Positions 10,814-22,444 of a DNA stretch of 64,000 nt are shown piece after piece. The notes under the pieces were generated by a model that ran no database searches, was not told the origin of the DNA, and saw only the letters and a list, made by a program, of their open reading frames with translations. This DNA is from Molossus alvarezi. Taxonomy: Eukaryota; Chordata; Mammalia; Chiroptera; Molossidae. Location: contig CM073889.1 of NCBI GenBank assembly GCA_037176705.1, positions 106,037,890-106,101,889 of the forward strand, written 5' to 3'. The translations under genes and the position numbers were made by a program. Each line of letters begins with the position of its first letter. Position 1 is the first letter of the stretch.

Positions 10814-11799
10814 TACGCACACACACAGGTCTAGATTTTGGAACTAATATATTACATAGTTGGATTTATTCTGCAACTTCTCAGTTCCAAATGCATGGTA
10901 AGGTCAAACCATTTCTTGGCGTCAAAGTATCTTGATCTATCTATTTTCCCAACAATCTATTCATCTATCTTTGATTAATGTACTTATACCTAAACTACAT
11001 TCACATTTACAAATCCAGTATGTACCACTTTTCCAGACTGTCTCCATATTCTGGGTATTTACTCGGTTCAAGAGATCCATTTTCCTTCCAAAACTCAGGA
11101 GAGAGAACCGGCAAGCCTAATCCTTTCCTGCTGGGATTTCTGTGACTTCCTTACTGTCACTATAATAACTGGTCCTGTGCAGTCTGATGGTGTCATCCAC
11201 AGCCACAGTGGTGTTCTTGCTGTTAGGACCCTAAAGCAACCACAATCCTACCTTACACGTGAGCTCCAATATTATCTACTTTTGTCCACACTCACGTGTG
11301 ACTTCAGGCCAAAGAAGCTGGTCCAAATGGACTTCTGACCTAGCTACGCCTGAACTAGAAGTGGCCATCCCGATGTACTCTTAGGTCACACTCTAGGCTT
11401 TGCCACCCAACTAGGCTTCTCTTTGCTTGGGCAACATTCCTCTTTGGGACCATGGGTGTGTATTCCTGCTGACGGATCTCAGGCATGACCCTGCTAACAC
11501 AGCAGACAGAGAGATCCCAACCGTGTTACTCTGAGAAAGGAAGAAGCCAGTGAAACCCATGTCTTCTGAGGGGGCTCACTGAACCCCATTCCATTCGCCC
11601 ATCTCTTCCCAGGTGACCAGATATGCTCACTATGGCCTCTTGGGAGAAGTAATCTTTGATGGAATTTAAAAGGTTCTTCTATACCCTTCCCCTGGTGCCA
11701 AACGGGTCTGGTGGTCTTATATTCCATTACTGAGAAAAGTAAAAGAAAATCTGCTTCACAGTGGTCTTCTGTGCCCATCTATTCTGAAATAAAGATTAT
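10481..11799. other. Mostly unique sequence
   Basis: Apart from the CA tract listed separately I see no repeat of certain class and no coding signal. The 94-codon minus-strand frame at 11494-11778 has no recognisable domain and no conserved-looking composition. Confidence 0.5.
10783..10828. repeat. (CA)n microsatellite, imperfect
   Basis: A dinucleotide tract with interruptions (cgcacacatacgcac), so it is an ageing array. Confidence 0.95.
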
Positions 11800-12050
11800 G
11801 CCCTGGCCGGTTTGGCTCAGCAGTTAGAGTGTCGGCCCACGGACCAGAGAGACCCCGGTTCAGTTCCTACTAAGGGCATGTGCCTTGGTTGCAGCTTGTC
11901 CCCACCCCGGTTGGGGTCATGTGGGTGGCAACACACTCGATGTGTCTTTCTCACATCAATATTTCTCTCTCTCTCTTCCTCCCTCTCTCCCTCCCACTCT
12001 ATTGGAAGATAAATGCAAAAATGTCCTAGGAAGAGGATAAAAAAAAAAAA
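11800..12050 (+). mobile_element. VES SINE
   Basis: The head starts gccctggccggtttggctca and the tail is at 12038-12050. Target repeats are decayed (aaagattat at the left, gtggattat at the right). It is followed within 14 bp by another SINE in the same orientation. Confidence 0.9.
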
Positions 12051-12064
12051 GAAGTGGATTATAA

Positions 12065-12270
12065 CCCTGGTTGGTGTGGCTGAGTTGGTAGGAGTGTTGT
12101 TCTATGGACCAAAAGTGTGCAGGTTCAATTCCTGGTCAGGGCACATACCCAGGTTTTGGGTTCAATCCTCAGTCAGGGTGCATATGGGGGGCAACCAATC
12201 AATATTCTCTCTCTTTCTCTCCCTCTCCCTTTCTCTCTCACTAAAATCCATTAAAAATATGTTTAAAAAT
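12065..12270 (+). mobile_element. Older-type VES SINE with target duplication
   Basis: A 13-bp perfect direct repeat (aagtggattataa) lies at 12052-12064 and 12271-12283. The body contains ccctggttggtgtggctgag and a tatggggggcaaccaatcaa middle. It inserted immediately downstream of the preceding SINE's tail. Confidence 0.93.
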
Positions 12271-12360
12271 AAGTGGATTATAATTTATCTTCTCTAAGTG
12301 AAAAAAACCACTGCATGTTCTTCCTCACCATGTAACCTATAACTCACATATCTAGTCTTT

Positions 12361-12623
12361 TTCTTTTTTAAATCTTCACCTGAGGATATTTTTCCATTTA
12401 TCTTCAGACAGAATGGGAGGGAGAGAGGGAAGGTGGGAGGGAGAGAGACAGAAAGAGAAACATTGATGTGAGAGAGACACACCAACTGATTGCCTCTTGA
12501 ATGACCCAGACCAGGGTTGGGGACCGAACCGCAACCGAGGTACATGCCCTTGACCGGAATTGAACCCATGACTCTTTGGTCCATGGGCCAACGTTTCAAC
12601 CACTGAGCCAAACTGGCCAGGGC
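12361..12623 (-). mobile_element. VES SINE, antisense
   Basis: The plus strand runs from a T-rich tail through ttcacctgaggatatttttc to the head ending ccaaactggccagggc. The flanks catatctagtct and catatatagcatct suggest a decayed target repeat. Confidence 0.88.
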
Positions 12624-12769
12624 ATTCATATATAGCATCTATATATCATGCTATAATTATTGCCCTTTGAATTTCTTTTCTATTTTCACTTAACAGTATT
12701 TCACGCCAAGTTTTCATATCACTATACATAAGTTCAACTGATTTGCATTAACACCTGCATAATAGAGAA

Positions 12770-13290
12770 AATATGTAGCACTATCACACTTACTATGTGC
12801 CAGGCACATTTTAAAATACATTTAGTTCTCAGGACTACCCTATGAGGTAGGTACTATGTACACTTCCATTTTAAATATTTTTTCTTTATTGATTTAAAAC
12901 AGATTTTTTTTTCCTTTATTGATTTTTAGAGAGAGACAGGAAGGGAGGGACAGAGAGATAGAAACATCGATGAGAGATAACATCAAATGGCCTCCTCCTG
13001 CATGCCCCCAACTGGGGATCAGGCCCACAACCTGGGCATGTGCGCTGATTGGGAATTGAACCAGCGATCTCTTGATGCATGGGTCAACACTCAACCACTG
13101 AGCCACACTGGCCGGGCATACACTCCCATTTTATAGTTGAGTAAACTGAGGCACAGAGGAATTAAGTAACTCTCTCACGATCCTAAAGTCAAGAGGTATG
13201 CAGAGCCAGTTAGGAGCCAGGCTGTCTGGCTCTGGGATGCACGGACTTCCTCCACTGTCCCTGGCTATGCTGTGCCTCTAGCACAGTGTC
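12770..13290 (-). repeat. MIR, antisense, split by a SINE
   Basis: Left of the insertion the MIR reads actatgtgccaggcac and ctaccctatgaggtaggtac. To the right it continues gagtaaactgaggcacagag, attaagtaactctctcacga and gccaggctgtctggctctgg. The order and spacing fit one nearly complete antisense MIR. Confidence 0.85.
12874..13118 (-). mobile_element. Older-type VES SINE in a MIR, antisense
   Basis: The target repeat tacacttccatttta (12859-12873) matches tacactcccatttta (13119-13133) with one difference. The tail shows a partly duplicated tttattgattt segment (about 12888-12928), as if the 3' end was copied twice. Confidence 0.92.
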
Positions 13291-13959
13291 TGTACCCAAT
13301 CCTTTACTGTTCCAGTTTTTAATCTTTGTTGGCAACCCCTGCCGACTAGCACATTCTTGGATGCCTCTCCTGCCTCACAGTGATGTGCATTTAGGGAATT
13401 AAAAATAACTGCTATAGTCGCTTACCTCAACATTAAAGTAATTATTAGATAGATGACTCTCCTTTAAAAAATGTTTTGTATTCCAAATCTCAATAAAAAT
13501 GTCTTTTGGGTTATCAGTGGCTTTGGCAAATCTACATTAAATCCACGGGCCATTACCATCAATAATTGAGAACTTACACACATGATCATCAATCATTTAT
13601 TCCTGCCTTCCATCTCTCCCGCATGGTTCTAGGTGTTGTCTATCTCAGTGTGAGAATCAGAAAAACACAGTGAAATTTTGTAAAAAAAAAAAAAAAATGT
13701 AATTGCAGATATAGAGCTCCATAAAGTTGGAAAGGTAGGCCCAGGAGGGGAGAGGGGAAATTTATGCTGGAAGCTTATCATTTCATACCATAGTGACATT
13801 TCCTCATCTACAAAGGCATACCCTACACCCTTTCTAGGAGCTCAGGAATAAGAGAAGTAAAACTGAACATAATATAAAATGTAATAGACTGTGCTTCCCT
13901 ATTCAATTCAAAATGAAAACTTTCCACTTTTAGATAATAGAAAAAGACTGGATTAAGAA

Positions 13960-14345
13960 TAATAAACTTGAATTCAATTCTTACCAAGTGTGTGATCCTA
14001 GACCAGGTTTTCTTAACCTTAGTACTATTTATATTTTGTTCTGGGCAATTCTGGACTGTCCTGTGCACTGTCGGAGATTTGGTAGCATCCCTGGTCTCTG
14101 CCTATCCAATGTCAGCAGCAGTCTACTTCCCCAAAAACCTCAGTTGTAGCAACCAGAAGGTCTCCAGACATCCCCAAAGGCTCCCTGGAGAGCAAAGCCA
14201 CTGCTTGAGAAACACTGATTGAGAAACACTGCTCCAGACAAACCTCTGAATTTTGTGGAACCACAGTTTCTCCATCTACAAAAATGAGGACCATTTTATT
14301 TACTGTATGGAGTTGTAAAGAGCTAATGTATTCACACAAACTTTG
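13960..14345 (+). repeat. MIR, split by a hAT miniature element
   Basis: MIR text is present before the insertion (attcttaccaagtgtgtgat) and resumes after it (aaccacagtttctccatcta, caaaaatgaggacc). Confidence 0.65.
14004..14231. mobile_element. hAT-type miniature element relic
   Basis: The left end caggttttcttaacc and right end ttgagaaacactg are degraded versions of the hAT-Charlie terminal repeat (cagtggttctcaacc type). The interior carries gtcctgtgcactgtcggaga, gtagcatccctggtctctgc and ggtctccagacatccccaaa, a layout I know from a mammal-wide MER-type element. The right end is doubled: cttgagaaacactg and attgagaaacactg lie in tandem at 14204-14231. Flanking octamers tcctagac and ctccagac are a plausible decayed 8-bp target repeat within a MIR. 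Confidence 0.7.
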
Positions 14346-17300
14346 TAAATTATGAATCGTTACTTAAGCATTGAGTTCAGTATTACTATTGTTATTTTTT
14401 AGCTCATGCTGTTTTTGAGGGTGCTGTGTATGATCTGAAATATATCATAATATAGTATCAATCCCAGAATATAGTTTTTTGCATATTTTTAAAATAATTA
14501 TAACCAATGGAATAGACAGTATTCCCTGTCAATAAATTACTAATTTAGATGATTCCATTTCATAACCACAAGCTGCACCCCTGCTGCTGGTCCAGCCTTT
14601 TTGCAAAGGCCCACTGTTGGTCCTAGAGGAGAATAGGCAAACATACCTACAACCAGAAAGAAAACATCACCAAGGACATATCTTATCATTACGAGGCCAG
14701 GAGATCATCTCAAAGCACATCATAGGAAATAATTCCTCCCAAGGAGAAAGCAAATTCTTTGACTCCTGGTTTGTACATCTGTATGGTCTTGTTACAGTGT
14801 GCATCATTCAGAAACTCAGCCTGTCATGACTGATGTTCATGTTATCAGTGTCATGTCATTGGAGCTCCGCAGTATGGGCTGTCATGTCACTGGAAACCCT
14901 AAGCTGCCAAAGGGTAGACTCCTTGTGTGTGATTCTTCCCTTGTCTGTCAATAGTGCACACATAGTACAGGTCCATGCATGGGACAGACACTGGACACAT
15001 TTTTATTGAGTGACTGGATAATTACTATTTTTGCTGTATCTTAACAATCATTTTCTAAAAAGAACTAGATACAAAAATTTGGCATATAGTTATTAAAGGA
15101 AGGATTTAATTCTGCCAACTCATCAATTTATTTCAAGCAGATTCTTCCCTTTTTCTGCAGTGATTCTAAACCCACTCCAGAATTCTCAAATAGCTGTAAT
15201 AAGTTGTCAAGGTCATACACTGGGAAGCCTTCAGTGATGGTGGGGGCAAATTTCCTTCCTTTCCTCATCTTCCTCTTTTTTTCTTCCTCTGGTGTGGGTA
15301 AGATGGCTCTGCTGAGTCTTCTGTTGGGAGGTTAACGAAGGGTTAAGAAAGGCGTCATAGAGGCCTGCTTGGAGCTGGCACTGCTCCAGGCTTTAAGAGC
15401 AGGACAAAGAGAGTCTTTGCTTTCAGAGTACTGCCCACCCAGTCTCCGAAGGGTAGAACCTGCAGGGATTCAGGAAGGGGAGCAGAGTGGCAGGGGACAT
15501 GGTTTGACATGATCTTACTGGGGAAAGAGATTGGGGACATCCCAGCATCTCTAGGAACCGTCAGATGAAAAAAAAGAGCTTCCACAAAGAACCTGCAGTG
15601 ACCTCAGTTGCAGGGAGTCCCGTTTCACCACCTTGGAGAGTAGGGTGTAGTTATAAGAGGGTTGGTGGTCACATTGTGATGGCTACCATTCAGGGTCAGC
15701 CTACTATGTGCTGGAACTCTTCTAGCAGGAGCTGGGGGTGGGGGTGGGGGGTAGAAATGGCAATGACTGGCAAGATCACAAAAGGCATGCTTCTGAGGTA
15801 GGTAAATGGGCATAGGGATTGCAGACCCCTCCTGGAAGAAAACAATCAAGGTTCTAGCCTCTCTCCCTTTTTAGTTAGCAACTTTAAGCTGCACAGGCCT
15901 GAGATGACTTTGTAAAATCTGTAACTTGAACAGGGTAAATATTTCCTAAGGAAAAAAATCTAGAAATAAACCAACGATCCAGACTTGATCATAACTAAAA
16001 TCATATTTATTTAGTGATCACTGTTCTTCTGGTGGATGGATGAAAATTGAAATACTAGATAATATTTATCTCCTGTAACAATTAGGTTAAGTTAATTCGT
16101 AGGGTTCACTCAATGATACTGTTTGCATACACTCCTATTGCTGGGAAGGTGCTACCTCATTCATTGTTCACACTTCGAAATTCAGTCCATTGATATAATT
16201 ATATTATCCTCCCTAGAAATGCTGATGGGGTCTGGTCTGCATGTCTCAGAGGGAAGGGGAAATGAGAACAGTGCGTGACATCATGTACCATATGTTCAAC
16301 AATATCTATAGCACTGCAGGTACAATGGGCAGAGGTGAGAGTATTATTTATGCCAAACTCTTCATTGTTAAGAAATGTGATGAATTTTAAATTCATATTT
16401 TATTCACTTTCCAAGTAATATATTTTCTTTAAAAAATTCATAGGCACACTAGAATCTATTCCCATCTTCCAGGAAAACCTATAAACCAATAAAAATATTT
16501 TTGACTGTCTGAGAGTGTCTGACAAAATATCTGACAAAAATGCATTATTCTCGAAAGTCAATAGGTCACATGACCAATTAAATCTCACACAGAATTTTAT
16601 GATAATTTTTCCAACAAATGATAAGAAAACTGTTGTGTTTAAGGTTAAGTGGGGATTTTTTCCATATTACAAGACTAGTGGATTTGAAAAAAGACTATTT
16701 CTACTGTTAACCCTAACACAGGCTGTTTTTCTTCAGCAAATTTGGTCCCCAAAGAATCAACAGGACAAACCCAGCAGAAATTATTCCCCCAGAGACTAAA
16801 CAAAGATTTTTGGAATTAGGTGTTTTGAGTCCTACTCATAGGTCTGTCAAAGAACTTGATATACCTCTGTTCACAAGTTCCATTTTCTAGTTTTTAAAAA
16901 GTGAGAGAGATTATCTCATAATCTCAGCACCAAATTAATAATGAAAAAGGTGGTTGTCGGTTCGAAATGCTATCATCCTTTCAATAGTGATTATCACAGG
17001 CATTTAACGTGTGTTAATTCAATTTAAGGAACAAACTCAAGGAAAGAACATGCCAACATTTTGTTGACAAGAGTTACAATACCGAATGTCTAATGCAGTA
17101 TTTGAAGGTGTGGACTGTGTATATGGTTGCTATGTTTTCACTAGACAAATACTATTTTTCTGCCCAGCTTTGCATTCAAGTGGTAATTCCTAACACCTGT
17201 GAACAAATGTGCTTAGCCCTGCTAATGCTGATAAAAACTACAAATCTGTCTTCTTCACTGTTGATCCGCGAATGAAAGCAGTGTGCCACGCACTCCATCT

Positions 17301-17929
17301 CTCTGGAACCTTAATGGAAAATCAGCAGGGCTGTTAGCAAGATTTTCTAGACCACAAAAAGATAATATTAATTCAAGCACTTTAGGAAAATTCCCCAAAT
17401 CCATCTTCTTCTCCTGATAACATTATAGAAGGTTTTGATATACTGATATTTTGAGGGGTTTTGGCCTATGGCTTACTAGCAATGCCATTTATTAAACAAT
17501 CATGTTAAATCATTTTCCACATAAGCATCAACCATCTCAAACGCCCACCCTCAATAGTTTCAGAGATTTGCAATGCAAGGAGACAATCAGAGCTGTCTAG
17601 CACCTTGCCACCAGGTTTTCACAATGCAGGGTTTTAGTTATCACAGGTGGAAGTGTCTCCTTAGAAATAAATGGACCTTGAGCATGTTTGAGAAAGGCAT
17701 TGAGTTAGATATTCTTCTCCATTCTGATCAGTCTGTTTGAGCCACTTAGAGAGTAAACAAGATAAGGACTTTTTTTTTTTTTTGGCTCTACAAAATTCTG
17801 CTTTGTGACTCGTCTCAAGATTTGCATATTTTTATAGAGCATGTTAGACAAAGAAAGCTCTGTGCTATGGGCTGTGAGACTAATGACAACCAAGACAATG
17901 TCCCACCTTAAAGGTGTTATCTTTTATAA
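14346..17929. other. Long unique stretch
   Basis: There are no SINEs, L1s or microsatellites of note across 3.5 kb, apart from a 15-base A-type run upstream and a T-run near 17770. I looked for splice-flanked frames and found none convincing. The absence of insertions makes it a candidate for conserved non-coding sequence, which cannot be judged without alignment. Confidence 0.5.
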
Positions 17930-18000
17930 TATAAGCTCCAGAGGGAAGGGGTCTATTTGACTCACTGAGACTAATACATCCTCAATAAACAGCAGTGAAG
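17930..18000 (+). repeat. L2 3' tail fragment
   Basis: A short match to the L2 end: ataagctccagagggaaggg followed by tgactcactgagac and a catcctcaataaac ending. Confidence 0.5.
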
Positions 18001-18427
18001 CCAATGGGGGATGGTGGGGTATAGGAAGTGTGACAATGTATACAAATGCCAGCAACTAAATTGCAGAAAGGTGGGTTTGTGCTGTGCTAAGTTTGGACTA
18101 AATATGCCAATGGTCAGACTTGTGTTTTAAAAGGAAACCCCTGCTGCTGGGAAAACACACACTCTATACTGAAGAGATATCTGGAGGCAGGAGTTCCATA
18201 AAAGTCTTTGAGGCAACAGTCTGGGAGAGTCATTCACAACTTGCTTTCTGAAAGGTAAATCAGAAAAACACTCTGCCCTCTAGGAGTTTTCAGAATTTGA
18301 GGAAAGGAAGGCAGGTTCAAAACTGTAAATGAAGGTACATATGGCTTGTGAGTGGTACAGAGGAGCCTTATAGCTGAGAACCCGGGAGCTGTTAAGAGTC
18401 TGAACTTTAAAACACAAACAGAATAAG

Positions 18428-18930
18428 AAGCCTGAAACACCAATCAGAAAGAATATATGTACCCCCATGTTTGTAGCAGCACTATTTACAATAGCTAAGA
18501 TCTGGAAACAGCCCAAATGTCCATCAGTAGATGAATGGATAAAAAAGCTGTGGTACATATACGCAATGGAGTACTATGCAGCTGTAAGAAAGATCTCTTA
18601 TCCTTTGAGACGACATGGAGGGACCTGGAAAGTATTATCCTAAGTGAAACAAGCCAAGCAGAGAAAGACAAGTATCATATGATCTCACTTATTTGTTGAA
18701 TATAATGAACATAACAGTCTGAGGAATGGGGTAGTCCCAGAGACGTGGAAGTGGGGTACAGACTGACAATCCCCAGAAGAGGGGGTGGTGGGGGAAGAGA
18801 TAAACCAGAGAACTTATATGCATGTGTGCATGAACAATGAACATGGACAACAAAGCTGAGGACAGGGCGAGGAGTGAGGAGGAGGAGGGAATCAGTGGGG
18901 GGAAAAAAAGAAACATCTGTAACAAAAATA
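18428..18930 (+). mobile_element. 5'-truncated LINE-1 with 3' UTR
   Basis: It begins abruptly within ORF2 at aagcctgaaacaccaatcag. It continues through ctgtggtacatatacgcaat and cctaagtgaaacaagccaag, then a purine-rich 3' UTR (ggggtggtgggggaagagat, ggagtgaggaggaggaggga), and ends ggaaaaaaagaaacatctgt. A 230-bp antisense piece of a related 3' UTR is at 25.7 kb, and the upstream part matches the L1 at 1-720. It is dead on arrival, like most L1 inserts. Confidence 0.88.
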
Positions 18931-18975
18931 AATTAATTAATTAAATAAAATTAATTAATTAATTTAAAAAAATAA
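18925..18975. repeat. (TTAA/AAAT)n tail tract
   Basis: A repetitive attaattaattaaat tract that has grown from the A-rich tail of the preceding L1. Confidence 0.85.
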
Positions 18976-19132
18976 GTACAACCAAAATTAGTTTCTAAAA
19001 AACAGAAAAAGAATAATAATATATAAATAGTGATTCAATAAACATTTTATTCAAGGGAAAAAAAACCACAAACAGAAAAGGCAGGAGTAACAAGCTAGGA
19101 CTATGAATTAACTTTGAAGGAAGAAATTATAT

Positions 19133-19560
19133 GTGAAGTTGCCTCACTCATTCTGTTTCAGCCACTCTAACCTCTTGATTTTCATCCAGCCTATTAGGTA
19201 TCTGTCCACAGGGCCTTTACACTTGCTGTTGACTCTGCTTGGAACATTTTACTCCAGTTATTCACAGGCTCACTCTCTTATCAGACCCTTGTTCTCATGT
19301 CACCTTCACAGGGAGGCTCTCCTTAATCACTCTGTTTGACATTACAACTTCTATGCTCACCCCCCATTTGCTTGCTTTGTCTCGCTAGCAATCACCATCT
19401 GCAGTGCTATATGTTTTACTTAATTGCTTATTTATTCTTTTCAGTTTTCCCTGCTACAATGTAAGCACCATGAAGGCAGGATTTTTTGTGTTTCTACTAG
19501 CATCTAGAACAGTGTCCTAGAGTATAACAGGTACTGATGAAATATTTTTGGAATAAATGA
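19133..19560 (+). repeat. L2 3' end
   Basis: A long and well ordered L2 tail: acagggcctttacacttgct, catgtcaccttcacagggag, aatgtaagcaccatgaaggc, agcatctagaacagtgtcct, and a tttttggaataaatgaatag end. Confidence 0.85.
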
Positions 19561-20769
19561 ATAGAACTTACATCAAGGAAAATATATTCTACAGGTCTAT
19601 ATGCCAAATACTAAAAATATGTTTATAAAATCCTATTACATTTTTGATAACATGCAGATAAATAATTTCATGTTGGGGGATGGGAGGGATATCACCTTTC
19701 CTGGCCAAATGTTTCCATGCAGAGGGATGTCTGTTAGAGTAACTTGCCTTCCTCCCCACACCTCACTCCTTCAGGCTTATTGATTAGTTTGGTTGACATT
19801 ACTGAGCATGCTCAGCTCAGTGCCTTGTTAGATTCTCTTTCTTTGGGGGATGCCATAGGACATTTGCATTCTAGTGTACTGATTCATATACTAGGTGGTT
19901 AGTTAGCATGGCAGCATGAGGCATTCCAGAGAAAAGAGTCTGGGAAAGTGCATTTTACTGCAAGACTTCGTTCCACCTTTCGCAACATTGGTTGTGCTTT
20001 GCAATTTCAACAATATTTTACATGAGCTGGAGTTCATATAAATGGTGAGAACTGAGCACTACCTGTCAAATCCTGGAATGTAGCAATTCTTCCAGTACAA
20101 CGGGACCCAAGAATCTACCTGTCTTATGAAGAGCTAGTGCAGTGGGCCCAAGAAGGAATTCCAAGATTCATTGACACTCACGTGAATCTAAACAATGTGG
20201 CAGAGCCCTAGCGGACTGAGAACAAAGAGCAGAAAAGACAGGACTATGGTGCATGAGAGTCTGGCACAAGGTAAAGCCTTTGAGGAGATCAAGATTTTAA
20301 TCTAGAGTCAAAAAATGGCAGCTGCTGTCTCAAATTTGCCTGAGTCATAGTCAACACAGACAAGTCCTTGATTGGGCCAAGGCAACTTACCTTTCACAAC
20401 AGCCACAAATGTCCACTGGAGATTGATGCATCAAAACACTGGCACTGTAACCCAAAGCATTCCAGCACAAGAACTGACTTAAAGGGAAAAAAAAAAAAAA
20501 AAAAAAGAGTCTTAGAGTTTGGGTTGAATAGTTCCCATCATCTACCATTAGTTCACAACCAGCTGTACTCACCCCCCCCCCTTTTTTTTTCCTAATCACC
20601 ATATGCTATCCTGCCCGGGCCCATTTTCTTCTCATATAACCACAGATTCTCCCAGGGTCATCCAACCTTAAACTATTCACCTTGTTACAAACTTGAAGCT
20701 ACATAGCACCATGATTTTCTGAAACTGTAATAAAAGACATAGCCATAGCATTGCTTTTCTTGTAGGATT
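19561..20769. other. Unique sequence with homopolymer tracts
   Basis: It holds an A-run at about 20489-20508 and a C10-T9 block at 20572-20590. A 51-codon open frame at 20056-20211 on the plus strand reads somewhat like protein (it contains YEELVQWAQEG), but I cannot match it to a family. Confidence 0.4.
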
Positions 20770-21062
20770 TAGATCGGTGCCATCCAATAGAAATATAATG
20801 AAAGACATATATACTTTTAAATGTTCTAGGAATCACCTATAAAATTAAAAATAAATAGGTAAAAATAGTGGATAACATATTTTATTTAACCCAATATACC
20901 CAAAATACTATAATTTCAACATGTAATCAACATAAAAATATTGATGAGATAGTTACATCTTCAAAATCTGAACTGTGCCTTACACCACATCTGAATTCAG
21001 TTGAGCTGCATTTTAAGTGCTGAGTAGCACTAGTGGTGAGTGGCTACTGCATTAGACAGCCG
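20770..21062. mobile_element. hAT-like relic
   Basis: The ends gtgccatccaatagaaatat and gtggctactgcattagacag, with ttaagtgctgagtagcacta between, are a decayed form of a mammal-wide element whose ends read as a gctgtccaatatggtagcc-type inverted repeat. I do not assign the exact family. Confidence 0.5.
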
Positions 21063-21464
21063 AGGCTGTGACATCCTTACCTCACATTTCTGGGGAGATT
21101 GGTAATTGAGAGTGATATGTATTCTTAAATTTAGTGAGAATCTCTTAAGTCTACAAGGAGAGATAGTAAGGAAGCAGGAATAAAAATATTTGAGGATAAC
21201 TGCAATGAAATCAGGTTTTCCCTTTATTTAATTTGCTTGTAAAGAATTCCATGATGTTTGCTGACAATGGTTTTTCTGCCATTGGGCAAGGTAATGTCCC
21301 TGAGCCTCTGATTTCATCATATATTATGTGGGAGCAATAATATAATAAAAACAATCAGAATATCCGGCTCCTTGGATTATTGTGATGGAAAAAAAGGAAA
21401 ACACTAAACAAAATAGTTCACAATATTAGTTACTTATCTGATAAAAAAAAAATTTGCCTTTCTA

Positions 21465-21849
21465 TATTTTTTAAAAATAGCTCTATTGAGGAATATTCTA
21501 CATGTAATAAACTGCAGGTATTTAGAGTGTACAACTTGACCCATTTGCCATTCATAAATACCCATGCAATCAATCAAGAAACACACTTATCCATCACCCC
21601 CAAAAGTTTCTTCATGCCTCTATGTTATTTCTCCTTCCCACTTCTCTCTTCCAACCCCTAACCCCCATCTCTCACTTCCATGCTCAGGCAACCAATAGTC
21701 TGCTTTCTGCCATGGAGTTTGTATCTTCCGGTATCTTATAGATGTGGAATCACACAGTGTGAAATTATATATATCTCTATCTCTAGCTAGCTAGCATCTT
21801 GAATTCAGCATCATTGTGATTCATCCACATTGTTTCATGTAGCAATAGT
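21465..21849 (-). mobile_element. Old L1 3' end, antisense, stopping at an LTR-like element
   Basis: The antisense L1 text is aaatagctctattgaggaat, tttagagtgtacaacttgac, ttcatccacattgtttcatg and tagcaatagt. It ends abruptly where the LTR-like element begins, and the sequence does not resume on the far side. Confidence 0.75.
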
Positions 21850-22245
21850 TGTTGGAGGAGGTCAACCAGAGAAAGTGACCGCTGGTTGACCCATGAACTT
21901 GACCAGGGCAACTGGAGGCTCTCGCACCCCCTCCCAGCCTTGGTATGTTCATGCTACTTGCCTTCCAGCGCTAGAAGCGGCCTCAAGCACACAGCCTTGA
22001 GATAATCGTGTTATTGAGACCACCCGGACGGTATATGTGACCGAACCCTATGGAGGACACTATATAAACTTTGAAGTTTCTCGTGAGTGGGTGTGGGTGT
22101 GGAGATCTACCGTCTTTTGACCGCCCAGAACAAGCCTGTGAGTGAGTGCCCTTGCTTGTGAGAGCCACCACCTACCAATGTAGGGCCTGCCTTTTCTTAG
22201 GTCTCTCCTCGCCCTTACGCAGGGCAGTCAGGCTGCGAACCAACA
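21850..22245 (+). mobile_element. LTR-like element (possible solo LTR)
   Basis: The element is 396 bp and bounded by the perfect short inverted ends TGTTGG and CCAACA, as in retroviral LTRs. It has a TATA-like actatataaac at about 22057-22067. Near its left end is a 9-bp inverted repeat, GTCAACCAG and CTGGTTGAC. I see no AATAAA signal and no convincing target duplication: the left flank aatagt and right flank attcgt match in only four of six bases. No gag, pol or env remnant follows. It could be a solo LTR whose right flank was rearranged, or another element with similar ends. No repeat-family name is claimed. Confidence 0.55.
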
Positions 22246-22371
22246 ATTCGTGAGTCAGCCTGGAAACCCAGGAAATGGGTCTTGGGAAAGAGGCATCCGC
22301 CGGGGAAATCCAGAGTCGGCCATTCCCTCCACGTGGGGAGGGGTGACGGGCCTGTGGGAAGCTCGTGCAGC

Positions 22372-22379
22372 TCTCGCGA
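22372..22379. promoter_or_regulatory. TCTCGCGA promoter motif
   Basis: Perfect core of the TCTCGCGAGA motif found in CpG-island promoters. The last two bases of the decamer differ here (tg instead of ga). Confidence 0.5.
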
Positions 22380-22432
22380 TGACCAGAACGTCTGGGAAAC
22401 GCTGGTTGGTCGCCTGCGCGTGGCGGGGGAAC

Positions 22433-22444
22433 TGCGCACGCGCA
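22433..22444. promoter_or_regulatory. NRF1-type site
   Basis: TGCGCACGCGCA fits the NRF1 consensus YGCGCAYGCGCR at every position. Chance occurrence is low given its place inside a CpG island. Confidence 0.6.

Noticed and set aside
11813..11875. tRNA-like sequence that might be a tRNA gene
   Set aside because: It is the head of a VES SINE followed by the SINE body. The cloverleaf is degenerate and it occurs as an interspersed repeat.
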